Positions 41,881 to 51,303 of a stretch of DNA of 64,000 bases are shown one piece after another. The notes beneath the pieces were generated by a model that saw only the letters and a program-made list of their open reading frames with translations, searched no databases and had not been told where the DNA came from. Source of the stretch: Opitutus sp. GAS368 (GTDB lineage Bacteria > Verrucomicrobiota > Verrucomicrobiia > Opitutales > Opitutaceae); assembly GCF_900104925.1 (NCBI RefSeq), contig NZ_LT629735.1, forward strand, positions 1,892,291-1,956,290, written 5' to 3'. The first letter of the stretch is position 1; each line of letters opens with the position of its first letter. Made by a program: the position numbers and the translations under genes.

Positions 41881-44115
41881 ATGTCGCGGCCCGTCATAAT
41901 GCTTCTGGTCGGCGTGCTGGCGGCCGCCGCGGGGCGGGGTGCGGACAACGGGGCCTTCACGCCGGACCAAGCGAAGCTCCTGCGCCAGGCCCGGACGGTG
42001 AGTCTGGAGATCAAGCAGGGCTGGGCCTGGGGGGCCGAGGACCAGGCGGAGAAAGCCGAAGCCTCCGACGGCGCGGCCGGGGACAAGAAACCGCGCGAAC
42101 CGCTGCCCCTGGCGGAATGCACCAAGGCGGCGTTGGAATTCGCCGGCTGGAAAGTCGTGGGGCCGGGCGAGCCGGCGGATATGAAACTGCGGGTTGATAC
42201 TTACGGCAGCGCCCTGGGGGCGGACTACGTCGGCACGGTGATGGGGCACCAATACAGCGGGGCGGAACTGAGTGGCAGCGTGACACTCTTTCATCAGGGG
42301 CAGGAAATGATCCACGAGAAATTTGAAGGCACCGTCCATCCGCCGACCAGCATCAACCGCTACTACAGCCAGCCACAGGACGCGCCATATGAACGGCTGC
42401 GGCCGGAATACCTGGAGGCCGTCTACAAGGTGGAGGAAACCGTGTTCGGCCTGCCCCCGGTTCTGGCCGCGGTGAAGAAAGCCGAGGACGAGCACCGTGT
42501 GGCCGCCACCAAGGTCTTGTTGGCCCGCGGCGAGGCGGCGTCCGTCCCGGCGCTGGTTGAACTCCTGCGGGCCAAGGACGAGCGTTTGGGCGCCATCGCC
42601 GCCACGGCCCTCGGGGCGTTCGGCGAGGCCTCCGCTTTTCCCGCCCTCCTGGCCGCTTTGCGCGACGACCCGGATTACCCGGCCAATCCGGCGGAATTGA
42701 GCGAGGAGCAACTGAACAGCTGGACCCAGTTTGACCACGAATTTGAAACGGCCGCCCGCCGTGACCAAGCGGCGGACGTCGCGATGCTCAGCCGGCAGGA
42801 AGCCGTGCAATGGGCGCTCTTGCAGAACCCCGCCTCCGACAAAGTCCCGCGGCTCGCGGCGATGCTGCGCGACCGGTCCACCCCGCCGATGGCCCGGTGC
42901 GGCGTGGCGCTGGTGCTCGGCCCGCTGGTGGACCCGATCGCGGGAGAGGCCCTGCTCTCGGCCCTGAAGGATGAATCATTCGTGGTCCGCGCCGCGGCGA
43001 TCTCGGCGCTCAGCACCGCGAATTACCACGGACAGCGTCCCGTTGCGGACGCCTTGCTGGCCCTGACCACCGACCCGCAGCCCTTCGTGCGCAACCGGGC
43101 GCGGGCGGCGCTGGGGAATTTCGCCCTGGAAATAGTGGAGCGGCATATGAACGCGCACACCACCGCCGCCGCGATGCAGGATGATATTGCCCGCAGTTTG
43201 GAGGATCCGGATCCGCTGGTGCGGCTCGGCGCCGTGCGGCTGACGCAATACGCCGTTGAGGGCGGGACGGCCGCGCTGGGCCGGGTGTTGCAGTCCGACC
43301 CGGTTCCGGCGGTGCGCGAGGCGGCGGTCGACATGCTCCTTGCGCGGCATCGCGCGGAGTTGGAGCCGGTGCTGGCACCGGCCCTGGCCGATCCGGACGA
43401 GGGGACGCGTTCGCACGCGTTGCTGGCGCTCGATTCGCCGGAGGAAAACAACGGCGACGGGGAGCAAAAAGCACATCCGCCCCTGCCGGAGTCGGCCGCG
43501 AAGCCCCTGCTGGCGATGATGGACGTGGACACGCCGCCCGAGGCCGCCTGGCATGTGCTGGAGCGGGTGCAGGGCGAAGGGGTCAATGGCGTCTTGCTCG
43601 CCGCCGCGCAACGCGACGGCGCCCGGCCGGTGTTCAGGGAGATCGCCGTGATCGAACTGGCGCGTCGCGGCGACCGGCACGCCACGCCATTGATCATCAC
43701 CCTGCTTGATCGCTCCGGGGAGTTGCGCTTCGGCTATCTGCTGGTGGATGCCGCGGCCAAACTTGACGACCCGGCGTTGCTGGACCCGCTGTTTGTGGTG
43801 ATGCGCCAGGGCGCCCCGGCGGCCCGGTTGCTGGCCGTCCGCACCCTGGGCAAAATGAGTCACACCCGGTCGGTCGGGCCGCTCATCGCCGCCCTCCGCC
43901 CGGCGGAGGCAAGCGATAGCGAACTGGCCGGGGCTATCCGCGAAGCATTGCAGAGTCTCACCGGGCAGGAGAACAGCGGCAGCAACGGCTGGTTGCGCTG
44001 GTGGAAGGAAAATTCCGGCAAGCCCATCGTCCGTCCGGTGCCGAAGAAACCGGTGGAGGAAGCGCCGGCTGAGGAACCCGCCGAGCCCAAGGCCGAAGCG
44101 CCCAAGGCGGATTAA
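41881..44115 (+). CDS. Secreted HEAT-repeat protein
   Basis: The 744-aa protein has a signal peptide (about 1-20), an N-terminal alpha/beta domain (about 25-190) and then HEAT repeats to about residue 705, e.g. AATALGAFGEASAFPALLAAL (about 240) and AVRTLGKMSHTRSVGPLIAAL. A Pro/Glu/Lys tail ends it. HEAT solenoids mediate protein binding. It follows a membrane-protein gene with which it may interact. Confidence 0.88.
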   Translation: MSRPVIMLLVGVLAAAAGRGADNGAFTPDQAKLLRQARTVSLEIKQGWAWGAEDQAEKAEASDGAAGDKKPREPLPLAECTKAALEFAGWKVVGPGEPADMKLRVDTYGSALGADYVGTVMGHQYSGAELSGSVTLFHQGQEMIHEKFEGTVHPPTSINRYYSQPQDAPYERLRPEYLEAVYKVEETVFGLPPVLAAVKKAEDEHRVAATKVLLARGEAASVPALVELLRAKDERLGAIAATALGAFGEASAFPALLAALRDDPDYPANPAELSEEQLNSWTQFDHEFETAARRDQAADVAMLSRQEAVQWALLQNPASDKVPRLAAMLRDRSTPPMARCGVALVLGPLVDPIAGEALLSALKDESFVVRAAAISALSTANYHGQRPVADALLALTTDPQPFVRNRARAALGNFALEIVERHMNAHTTAAAMQDDIARSLEDPDPLVRLGAVRLTQYAVEGGTAALGRVLQSDPVPAVREAAVDMLLARHRAELEPVLAPALADPDEGTRSHALLALDSPEENNGDGEQKAHPPLPESAAKPLLAMMDVDTPPEAAWHVLERVQGEGVNGVLLAAAQRDGARPVFREIAVIELARRGDRHATPLIITLLDRSGELRFGYLLVDAAAKLDDPALLDPLFVVMRQGAPAARLLAVRTLGKMSHTRSVGPLIAALRPAEASDSELAGAIREALQSLTGQENSGSNGWLRWWKENSGKPIVRPVPKKPVEEAPAEEPAEPKAEAPKAD

Positions 44116-45395
44116 GGCCGATTACCACGCACCAGCAGCCAGTTGACCAGCCCGATGGTGGCGATGAGACTAATGACGACCGCATGCGTGAGGCTCATCT
44201 GGGCGACGAGCACGGCGCACAGCACCAGACCCGCCACGGCAATCACCGGGCCCGCGGGCAGGCGGAAGGCGTCGGCGTGCGGGCGCAGACGTCGCAGCCG
44301 GATCAGGGCGACGCAGGCGATGCCGTAGGTGATGAGCCGGGCGCCGGCCGAGATGATGGCGTTCCAGATGAAGTTGCCGTAGATGGCCAGCGCCAGCACG
44401 AGCACGCCCCACAGCAGGATCGAAATCCACGGGGTGCGAAAACGCGGATGCACTCCGCCCAGGCTGGCGGGAAAATCGCCGCGTTCGGCCATGGCGTAGG
44501 TCTGGCGCGGCACGCCCAGCAACTGCGCGCTCAGGTAACCGGAGGTCGAGATCATGGCGCCGAGGGCGATGAAGCCGGCGCCGGCGGGGCCCACGAGGGC
44601 GCGCGCGGCGTCGGCCAGCGGGCGGGCGCTCCCGGCGAGGTTGGGCACCGTGCGCATGGCGACAATCTGGGTCAGCAACAGGCAGGAGGCGATGACCAGC
44701 AGGCCGGTAAAGAGCGCGAAGGGAAGATCGCGCCGCGGATCCTTGCCCTCGGCCAGTGGCATCAGGGCGGCCTCAAAACCACCGAAGGCAAAAAGCAGGG
44801 CGAGGACGGCGTTCATCCAGCCCGCCGACGTGGCGGCCACCGGCGGCTGGGTGACGGGGGCGCCGGTCCAGAGGAATCCGGCCAGGATCAGCAGGGCGAG
44901 GGGCGTCAGCTTGGCGACGGTGAGAAAATTGGAAAGCCGCGCCCCGCTGCCGACACTGCGGATATTGGCCAGCACGAGTCCGCCCAGCAGCAGACCGAGC
45001 AGCGCAATGCGCGGCCCCGTGGCCGTCACGCCGGGCCAGAATTCACCCAGGTAGACGACAAAGAGATTGGCGTTGGCGGCGGCGGACGTCAGGCGCACCA
45101 GCCAGATAAACCAGCCCATCTGGATGCCCCAAAAACGGCCGCAACCTTCCCGGGCAAAAAGATAAGGCCCGCCCGCCTCGCTGAACTGCGAGCCGAGTTC
45201 GGCGAAAACGCCCATGAAGAGGGCGATGCCGCCGGCCGCCAGCACATAGGCCCAGGGCGCGGAATTTCCGACGAACCTGACCAGGTCGCCGGGCAGACCG
45301 AAGGCGGCGCTGCCGATCACGCTGTTGATGACAAGCCCCACCATGGTCCACCGGCCGAGAGCACGGACCAGCCGGGGTTGGGTGGGGGCGGTCAT
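44112..45395 (-). CDS. APC-superfamily amino-acid permease
   Basis: The 427-aa, about twelve-helix protein has GLVINSVIGSAAFGLPGDLV near residue 19, matching the APC helix 1 (GxxIGSGIFGLP), and ALLFAFGGFEAALMPLAEGKDPRRDLP near 200, the typical helix-6 segment. It would import or exchange amino acids. Its 3' end overlaps that of the HEAT-repeat gene by 4 bp (convergent). Confidence 0.92.
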   Translation of the reverse strand: MTAPTQPRLVRALGRWTMVGLVINSVIGSAAFGLPGDLVRFVGNSAPWAYVLAAGGIALFMGVFAELGSQFSEAGGPYLFAREGCGRFWGIQMGWFIWLVRLTSAAANANLFVVYLGEFWPGVTATGPRIALLGLLLGGLVLANIRSVGSGARLSNFLTVAKLTPLALLILAGFLWTGAPVTQPPVAATSAGWMNAVLALLFAFGGFEAALMPLAEGKDPRRDLPFALFTGLLVIASCLLLTQIVAMRTVPNLAGSARPLADAARALVGPAGAGFIALGAMISTSGYLSAQLLGVPRQTYAMAERGDFPASLGGVHPRFRTPWISILLWGVLVLALAIYGNFIWNAIISAGARLITYGIACVALIRLRRLRPHADAFRLPAGPVIAVAGLVLCAVLVAQMSLTHAVVISLIATIGLVNWLLVRGNRP

Positions 45396-45407
45396 GCGGG
45401 CGCTCGG

Positions 45408-46094
45408 TCAGGGTTTTTTCAGCTCGGGTGGCTTCGGGGCGATCGGACCCGGGTATTCGACGCCAAAGAGGGTGGGATGCTCCGGGGGTTTCGGGTCCGC
45501 CCCGGGAGCGAGATATTGGAACACATCGCGGAAACGGATCGAGCACTGGAGACGGCGCTGGCCTTGATCGTCGATCTTGGGGTTCACCTGGATGATGGCT
45601 TCGGTGAAGGGTGGAGCGTTCTTCATCTGCAGCGCGCGGCGGCGGGTTTCCTCGATGGCCGGACCGGTGTCCTTGATGATCGCGTCGAGTTTGAGCAAAT
45701 CGGCATAGGTGACCGGGCCCCACAATTTGCGCCACAGCTCCGGGGAGATTTCCGGCGCGATGATGTTGACCATGCGCTTTACGCCGCCGTCCTGTTGCCA
45801 GAACCCGATGATGAGCATGAACGGCTCGTCGATCTCATACTGGCGCAGCGCGTCGCCGAGATCCACGGCGGTGCCGAGCCTGGCGACCCTCGGATTGACC
45901 GGAATGGCGCCGTGATCCTTGTTTTCCGTCGCCGGGATATCCCAGCGCTGCGTGTAACTGACCGGCCGGTAGCCGGCGAAAAACGTATCGCGTACCCATT
46001 TTTCGAAGACCAGTCCGTGCGCCTGGACCTCCTGCGCGGGGGCCAGGGTCAGGACGGCCGCCAAGGCCGCCAGCATGGTCAGGAGAGGTCTCAC
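45408..46094 (-). CDS. Secreted hypothetical protein
   Basis: The start GTG 46094 overlaps the preceding SRPBCC gene's stop (GTGA), giving 228 residues; the internal ATG at 46076 is an alternative. A signal peptide (LLTMLAALAAVLTLAPAQ) precedes a domain with VFEKWVRDTFFAGYRPVSYTQRWDIP and FMLIIGFWQQDGGVKRMVNI. I do not recognise a family; the charged/aromatic pattern could be a nuclease-like fold, but that is not supported enough to claim. Confidence 0.75.
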   Translation of the reverse strand: MRPLLTMLAALAAVLTLAPAQEVQAHGLVFEKWVRDTFFAGYRPVSYTQRWDIPATENKDHGAIPVNPRVARLGTAVDLGDALRQYEIDEPFMLIIGFWQQDGGVKRMVNIIAPEISPELWRKLWGPVTYADLLKLDAIIKDTGPAIEETRRRALQMKNAPPFTEAIIQVNPKIDDQGQRRLQCSIRFRDVFQYLAPGADPKPPEHPTLFGVEYPGPIAPKPPELKKP

Positions 46095-46645
46095 GTTTCC
46101 AAGAAGACCCGCAGGGCCTCGAGTTTCCCGGCCCAGAAGGCCTTCATTCTCTCGGCGGCCTCGGGCGTGATGAGCCTGCCATGTTGCGGCACCACCTGGC
46201 ACTTCAGCGGGCCTTTCGGCCAGAAATTCACGCTCACGCAGGTGTCGTCGGACCAGAGGATGCGGATGGATTTGTGCGGGGTGGCCTTGCGGATGGTGAG
46301 CGGGGTGCGGGGCAGCCAGCGCTCGCGCAGGTCGGGGTTTTTCCAGGCGGCGAAGGCCCGGTCGACCGGGGCGGCCATGGTCTTGCTGACGCTGATCTCG
46401 AAACCGTCGGTCTTCTGGTGCTTCACCCGCAGCCCGCGGGCCTGTTCGTAACCAACGGCCACCATCTGGCGCCACCAGTCGGCCAGGCGCGGCTGCCGCT
46501 CGAGCCATTGCACGATTTCCCGGTGGGAGAGCTTCCGGGCGCCGGCCTGGTCGAGCAGCGCCAGCCATTGGGGCCACGTCTGGCCGGTGGCTTTTTTGAC
46601 CGCGACGGAGCTGATTCCGCCATAACTGCCCGCTGCACGCTTCAT
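46091..46645 (-). CDS. SRPBCC-family protein with DUF4287-like N-terminus
   Basis: The 184-aa protein starts at ATG 46645. Residues about 10-60 (SVAVKKATGQTWPQWLALLDQ) resemble DUF4287. Residues about 83-180 are an AHSA1-type SRPBCC domain (ISVSKTMAAPVDRAFAAWKNPDLRERWL, then SIRILWSD). SRPBCC domains bind hydrophobic ligands. Its 3' end is coupled to the next gene by a 4-bp overlap. Confidence 0.82.
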   Translation of the reverse strand: MKRAAGSYGGISSVAVKKATGQTWPQWLALLDQAGARKLSHREIVQWLERQPRLADWWRQMVAVGYEQARGLRVKHQKTDGFEISVSKTMAAPVDRAFAAWKNPDLRERWLPRTPLTIRKATPHKSIRILWSDDTCVSVNFWPKGPLKCQVVPQHGRLITPEAAERMKAFWAGKLEALRVFLET

Positions 46646-46749
46646 CAGTAGGGGCGGTTTGTAAGGCACACGTGGCCGGGCCACAAGGCTGATGGAAGGG
46701 GCAATCTTTTTGTTTCCGCCGCGAGGGCGAAACTGCTAGGCATGGAGGC

Positions 46750-47886
46750 ATGAGCGAAGATAACGCACCCAAGCTCCGCCTGAAACCCAAGCTGGCTGCC
46801 GACCCTTCCGCTGCATCGTCCCAACCCGCCACGCCGGACACCGCGCCAGCCGAGACGCCGGTGGCCGCGCCGACCCCCGCGGCTGAAGCCGCCCCCGCGG
46901 TCCGTCTCAAACCCCGTTTGTCGGCCGCTCCGGTGCAGGAAACCACCCCGGCGCCCGAACCGGAACCCGCCGCCGCGCCTGCGCCGGAACCGCCGCCCGC
47001 GCCGCCGCCGGCCGAGCCTGTCGAATTTGTCCCGGCGCCCGTGGCGGAAAAACCGAAATTCAGCCTGAAACCCAAAGCCGCCATCACCGCCGAACCGGCG
47101 CCGGCCGAACCCGCCCCGGCGGCCGAGGCGGCCCCTTCGCCCTTTCCCCCGCCGGCTCCAGCCAGCGAGGCCGCCATTCCCGCCGAGACCCCGGTCATGC
47201 AGGCCGCGCCCGCGCCGTTTCCGCCCCCCCGGCTCGTCGGCGGAGCGGCCTTTCCCCCGCCTCCGCCCAACGCGCCGTTCCCGCCTCCCCCTGGAGGCAA
47301 CTTTCCCCCGTCGGCCGCAGCAAAGAAAAAGAAGGGCGGAGCGGGCTCGAAGAAAAAACTCCTTTTCATCGGCGGCGGTGCCTTGGTGTTAGCGCTCGTG
47401 GTAGTCGGCGGCTTTGTCTTCCCGCGCCCGCAGCCTGAACCGCCGCCCCGGCCGAAGCCCGCGGTCAAATCGGTGCCGCCGCCCGCGCAAACTCCCGCGG
47501 AGAAGCCGGCCGCTGTTCCGGCGACCCCGGTCGCGCCCACGCCCGCGCCCGTCACCCGGGCTCCCGCCGAGGCCAAACCGGCGGAAACCAAGCCGGCCGT
47601 GACTCCCGCTCCGGCCGCGGTGGTGACCGCTCCGGTGGAAGTCAAACCGGAGGCCCCGCCGCCGCCCCCTCCACCGAGCATGCAGTTCCGGGCGGCGGTC
47701 GAGAATCTCAAGATCAGCGGCGTGCGCGGCGGCGCCAATCCCCGCGTCTTCATCGGCGGCACGTCCTACCAGACAGGCGATCTCGTCAATCCCCAGCTGG
47801 GGATCACCCTCGAAAGCTACAATGCCGAGACCCGCATGCTGACCTTCCGGGACAAGACCGGCGCCAAGGTCGAGCGGCGCAACTGA
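46750..47886 (+). CDS. Proline/alanine-rich single-pass membrane protein
   Basis: The 378-aa protein has three copies of a short basic motif (LRLKPKL, VRLKPRL, FSLKPKA) in a long Pro/Ala/Glu-rich region, then a KKKKGG-basic patch, one transmembrane helix (about 200-221), another Pro-rich stretch and a C-terminal globular domain (MQFRAAVENLKISGVRGG..., about 315-378). The layout recalls a TonB-like or secretion-regulating spanning protein with the small C-terminal domain outside the inner membrane; no true TonB C-terminus is seen. Function unknown. Confidence 0.8.
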   Translation: MSEDNAPKLRLKPKLAADPSAASSQPATPDTAPAETPVAAPTPAAEAAPAVRLKPRLSAAPVQETTPAPEPEPAAAPAPEPPPAPPPAEPVEFVPAPVAEKPKFSLKPKAAITAEPAPAEPAPAAEAAPSPFPPPAPASEAAIPAETPVMQAAPAPFPPPRLVGGAAFPPPPPNAPFPPPPGGNFPPSAAAKKKKGGAGSKKKLLFIGGGALVLALVVVGGFVFPRPQPEPPPRPKPAVKSVPPPAQTPAEKPAAVPATPVAPTPAPVTRAPAEAKPAETKPAVTPAPAAVVTAPVEVKPEAPPPPPPPSMQFRAAVENLKISGVRGGANPRVFIGGTSYQTGDLVNPQLGITLESYNAETRMLTFRDKTGAKVERRN

Positions 47887-47958
47887 GCCGCGGCACCGTT
47901 GCCCGCGGCTGCGGGCCCGGGGCTTGTCCCCGGTTCTCGCGGCGCGAAACCGAGGCAA

Positions 47959-48642
47959 TCAGTGCGCCGCGAGCGCGGCCTTGATGGCGCGCAGCAGCGC
48001 GGGTTCCGTCGCGATGCCGAGCACGCCGTTCACCACGAACTGCACGCCGATGCACATGATGAGGAAGCCCATGATCTTCGTCATCGCGTTCACGCCGACG
48101 GGGCCGATGAAACCGACAATCCGGCTGGAGAGCCGCAGCACCACATAGGTGATCAACGCCACGGTGATGATGCCGGCGATGATGGCGAGGTAGTCAAACC
48201 AACCGTCGGCGAGCGAGGTGAAACCGAGGGTCACGGCGATGGAGCCGGGACCGCTCAGCATCGGCATCGCCAGCGGCGAAAAGGAGATGTCGGCCTTCTT
48301 CACGGCGGCGGCGCGCTCCTCCTCGTCCTCGGACTTGGCGGCGGCGTTGCGCGCCAGGAGCATGTCCATGCCGATGCCGGCCATCAGGATGCCGCCGGCG
48401 ATGCGCAGGCCCGGGATCGAGATGCCGAAGAAATTCATGATGAACGTGCCCCCGATGAGGAAGCTCACGAGGATGGCCACCATGTAGAGGCAGCCCTTGC
48501 GGGCCTGCTCACGGCGGCGCGCGACGCTGTCGCCCTCGGTGATGGCCAGAAAGGTGGGCGCGGCGGCCAGCGGGTTGATGATCGGCAGCAGGCCGATGAA
48601 CGTGCCGAGGAAGATCGCCCAGAGGTGCGTGACGTTGGACAT
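47959..48642 (-). CDS. MarC-family (NAAT) membrane protein
   Basis: The 227-aa, six-helix protein starts at ATG 48642. FIGLLPIINPLAAAPTFLAIT (about 15-35) and FSPLAMPMLSGPGSIAVTLG (about 120-140) are the two MarC repeats with conserved NP and GPG. The transport role is unproven. A 31-bp inverted repeat lies just upstream. Confidence 0.9.
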   Translation of the reverse strand: MSNVTHLWAIFLGTFIGLLPIINPLAAAPTFLAITEGDSVARRREQARKGCLYMVAILVSFLIGGTFIMNFFGISIPGLRIAGGILMAGIGMDMLLARNAAAKSEDEEERAAAVKKADISFSPLAMPMLSGPGSIAVTLGFTSLADGWFDYLAIIAGIITVALITYVVLRLSSRIVGFIGPVGVNAMTKIMGFLIMCIGVQFVVNGVLGIATEPALLRAIKAALAAH

Positions 48643-48687
48643 CGTGAGTGAATCTGAGCGGGAACGAATACTCAGGGCCATCCTAAT

Positions 48688-48775
48688 CCTGTCATTCTGA
48701 GCGCAGCGAAGAATCCGGCGGCATGATCGATGGCGCACATCATACCGGATCCTTCGCTGCGCTCAGGATGACAGG
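48688..48775. repeat. 31-bp inverted repeat of the TGTCATTCTGAGCGCAGCGAAG class
   Basis: Arms 48688-48718 and 48745-48775 match with two mismatches. The core CCTGTCATYCTGAGCGCAGC is a motif I recognise from dispersed bacterial palindromic repeats. It lies between the MarC start and the DusB stop. Confidence 0.92.
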
Positions 48776-48793
48776 TGGTGTGGGTTGAATTCC

Positions 48794-49906
48794 TCACCAC
48801 ACGTCCACCGGGCCCTTGGGCACGGGGATGGACTCACGGCGCAGCACCGCCGGGTCGTCGGGATCGAGCATGAACGAGGCGACCATGGCGCCGGGCCGGT
48901 ATTGGGCCTTGAGCTCGCCGCGCTCGTCGAGGAAGGGCGCGCGCCATTTCTCGTAGGCCGTGAGCAGGGCCTCGAACTCCGCGCGGGTGCCGAACTGGGT
49001 GATGCCCTTCTTGAATTCCTTGGCCGGGCCGAAGCGCTTGGCATACCACGCGGCCGGCTTGCGGAAAAGCCGGCAGCCGAAATCCTCCCCGTAAAATTCG
49101 ATCATCAACTCGAGATGCCGGCGCATGACGGTGACGCGCTCGGCATAGCCGGCCTCGGGGCGCAACTCGCCGGTCTTTAGGTAGTGCTGCGTGTCGCGGA
49201 AGATCCAGGGATTGTAGAACGCGCCGCGGCCGATGCTCACGCCGGCGCAGCCGGTCTCCGCCAGCATGTGCTTCGCGGCCCCGGGCGTGGTCACATCGCC
49301 GTTGCCGATGACCGGGATGTGTTTCACGGCCTGGACGACGGCGCGAATGCCGGCGAGGTTGACCGTACCGCCGAAGCCCTGGGCGCGGGTGCGGCCGTGC
49401 ACGAAGATGGCGGCGACGCCCGCGTCCTCGAGCACGCGGGCCAGGTCCGGGGCCGTGAGGTTGTTCTCGTCCCAGCCGAGCCGCATCTTGGCGGTGATGG
49501 GGATTTTCACGGCGGCGACCATGCCGCGCACCAGCGCCGCGGTCTTGTTCAGCTCGGTCATCATGGCCGAACCGCCGCCGATGCCGGTGACCTTCTTCAC
49601 CGGGCAGCCCATGTTGATGTCGACGGAAGCGATGCCCATCGCCTCGACCATCACGGCCGCGTCGCGCATTTCCTCCGGCACGGCGCCGAACAACTGGACG
49701 GCGAGGCGTTTCTCGGCCGGACAGGTGCTGACCATCTGCAGGGCGCGCTTGTTTTTCTCGAGCAGCGAACGGGCGTTGACGAGGTCGGTCGTGGTCCAGT
49801 CGACGCCGCCGATTTCGCGGACCACGAGCCGGAAGGGCAGGTTGGTGTAGCCCGCCAGCGGCGACAGGAACAGATTCGAATCCAGCTCGTAGGGCCCGAT
49901 GCGCAT
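48794..49906 (-). CDS. dusB: tRNA-dihydrouridine synthase (Dus family, DusB-like)
   Basis: The 370-aa TIM-barrel flavoenzyme has LAGYTNLPFRLVVREIG (about 17-33), the active-site segment INMGCPVKKV (catalytic Cys at about 100), KMRLGWDE (about 141) and VHGRTRAQGF (about 175). It reduces uridine in tRNA. It is slightly longer than usual because of its C-terminal helical domain. Confidence 0.93.
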   Translation of the reverse strand: MRIGPYELDSNLFLSPLAGYTNLPFRLVVREIGGVDWTTTDLVNARSLLEKNKRALQMVSTCPAEKRLAVQLFGAVPEEMRDAAVMVEAMGIASVDINMGCPVKKVTGIGGGSAMMTELNKTAALVRGMVAAVKIPITAKMRLGWDENNLTAPDLARVLEDAGVAAIFVHGRTRAQGFGGTVNLAGIRAVVQAVKHIPVIGNGDVTTPGAAKHMLAETGCAGVSIGRGAFYNPWIFRDTQHYLKTGELRPEAGYAERVTVMRRHLELMIEFYGEDFGCRLFRKPAAWYAKRFGPAKEFKKGITQFGTRAEFEALLTAYEKWRAPFLDERGELKAQYRPGAMVASFMLDPDDPAVLRRESIPVPKGPVDVW

Positions 49907-49916
49907 GGGGGGCCGC

Positions 49917-51074
49917 TCAGCGCGCGGCGATGGCGCGCTTCATCCGGACGAGGGCCTCGGCGAGCGTGGCGCGGGGGCAGCCGAAGTTGAGCCGGACGTG
50001 CGTGCCGCGCGGCACGCCGAAGAAGGCACCGTCGCTCAGGCCGACGCCGTGAGCCTCGAAGTGCGCGATGGGGTCGGGGAGCTGGAGGGCGGAGACATTG
50101 AGCCACGCCAGGTAGGTGGCCTCGATCGGCGCCTCGATGACGACGCCCGGCAGTTCGCGGGCGACGAAATCAAAAAGAAAATCACGGTTGCCGCGCAGGG
50201 TCTGCAGCAAGGCCTGCCGCCACGGCTCGCTGTCGCGGTAGGCAGCCTCGCAGGCGACATAGCCAAGCCCGGTGACCTCGGCCATGACCCCTGCGGTGGC
50301 GCGAACAAACCGGGCGCGGAGCTGGGCATCGGGAATGATGGCGATGGAGGTGCCGAGGCCGGGGACATTGTAGGTCTTGCTCGGCGCCATGAGCGTGACG
50401 GTGCGCTTGGCCACTTCGGCGCCGAGCAGCGCCGTGGGGATGTGCGGCAGCCCGTCGAGGATGAGGTCGCAATGGATCTCGTCGGAGCAAAGCACGAGAT
50501 CGTGCCGCACGCAGAACTCGCCGAGCTGCACGAGTTCGTCCCGCCGCCAGACGCGCGCGACGGGATTGTGCGGGTTGCAGAGGAAGAAGAGTTTGGTTTT
50601 CGGCGTGACGGCCTTTTCCAGCGCCGCCCAGTCGATCTCCCAACGACGGTTGACCGCATCGTGCCGGAAGGGAACCTGGGTGGAAACGCGGCCGCTGTTC
50701 TTCGGCGCGCTCATGAACGGCGGATAGACTGGCGTGAGCGTCATCACTTCCTCGCCGGGCTGGGCAAAGGCCTCGGCGGTAAGGTTGAGGCCGACGACCA
50801 GCCCCGGCAGCCAGACGAGCCAGGCCGGGTCGATCTGCCAGCCGTAGCGCTGCGCCAGGGCGCCGACGAAGGCGTCGACCGAGGATTTCACCGGCCGGGC
50901 GTAACCAAACAGGCCGGTGGCCACACGTTCCTGCAGGGCCGCGATGATCGCCGGCGACGACTTGAAATCCATGTCGGCTACCCACAGCGGCAGGATGTCG
51001 CGGCCGGCATACTTCTGCCATTTCTGCGAGTCGGTGCCGCGGCGGTCGATGACGGTGTCGAAGTCGAAGGTCAT
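49917..51074 (-). CDS. MalY/PatB-family aminotransferase-like PLP enzyme (C-S lyase type)
   Basis: The 385-aa protein starts at ATG 51074. WVADMDFKSSPAIIAAL (about 31-47), CNPHNPVARVW (about 165) and the PLP lysine in APSKTYNVPGLGTS (about 230) match MalY/PatB cystathionine beta-lyases. It likely cleaves C-S bonds of cystathionine or cysteine conjugates. It ends 10 bp from DusB on the same strand. Confidence 0.9.
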   Translation of the reverse strand: MTFDFDTVIDRRGTDSQKWQKYAGRDILPLWVADMDFKSSPAIIAALQERVATGLFGYARPVKSSVDAFVGALAQRYGWQIDPAWLVWLPGLVVGLNLTAEAFAQPGEEVMTLTPVYPPFMSAPKNSGRVSTQVPFRHDAVNRRWEIDWAALEKAVTPKTKLFFLCNPHNPVARVWRRDELVQLGEFCVRHDLVLCSDEIHCDLILDGLPHIPTALLGAEVAKRTVTLMAPSKTYNVPGLGTSIAIIPDAQLRARFVRATAGVMAEVTGLGYVACEAAYRDSEPWRQALLQTLRGNRDFLFDFVARELPGVVIEAPIEATYLAWLNVSALQLPDPIAHFEAHGVGLSDGAFFGVPRGTHVRLNFGCPRATLAEALVRMKRAIAAR

Positions 51075-51303
51075 TTGGGTAGGGCGCAATAGAAGCCACG
51101 GGGCATCCCGAAGCCACGGAAAAAAGCCGGCGGGACGGAGTTTCCCGCCCGGCCGTCACACTGCGGGGCATTCCGGCGCGGCGGCTGTGCCGGGAGGCGG
51201 GCTAAGTGCCGGCTTTGCGGCATGTTGGGCACCACCGGCCGCCGGCACGCGCGGTGCAAAGAGGCGGCACACAGTTCAACCTCCAACCAACAAGGAAACA
51301 GCC

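Noticed and set aside
45408-47762. 784-codon minus-strand open frame
   Set aside because: Only its last 228 codons (from GTG 46094) look like protein; the rest is antisense to the proline-rich gene and SRPBCC gene.
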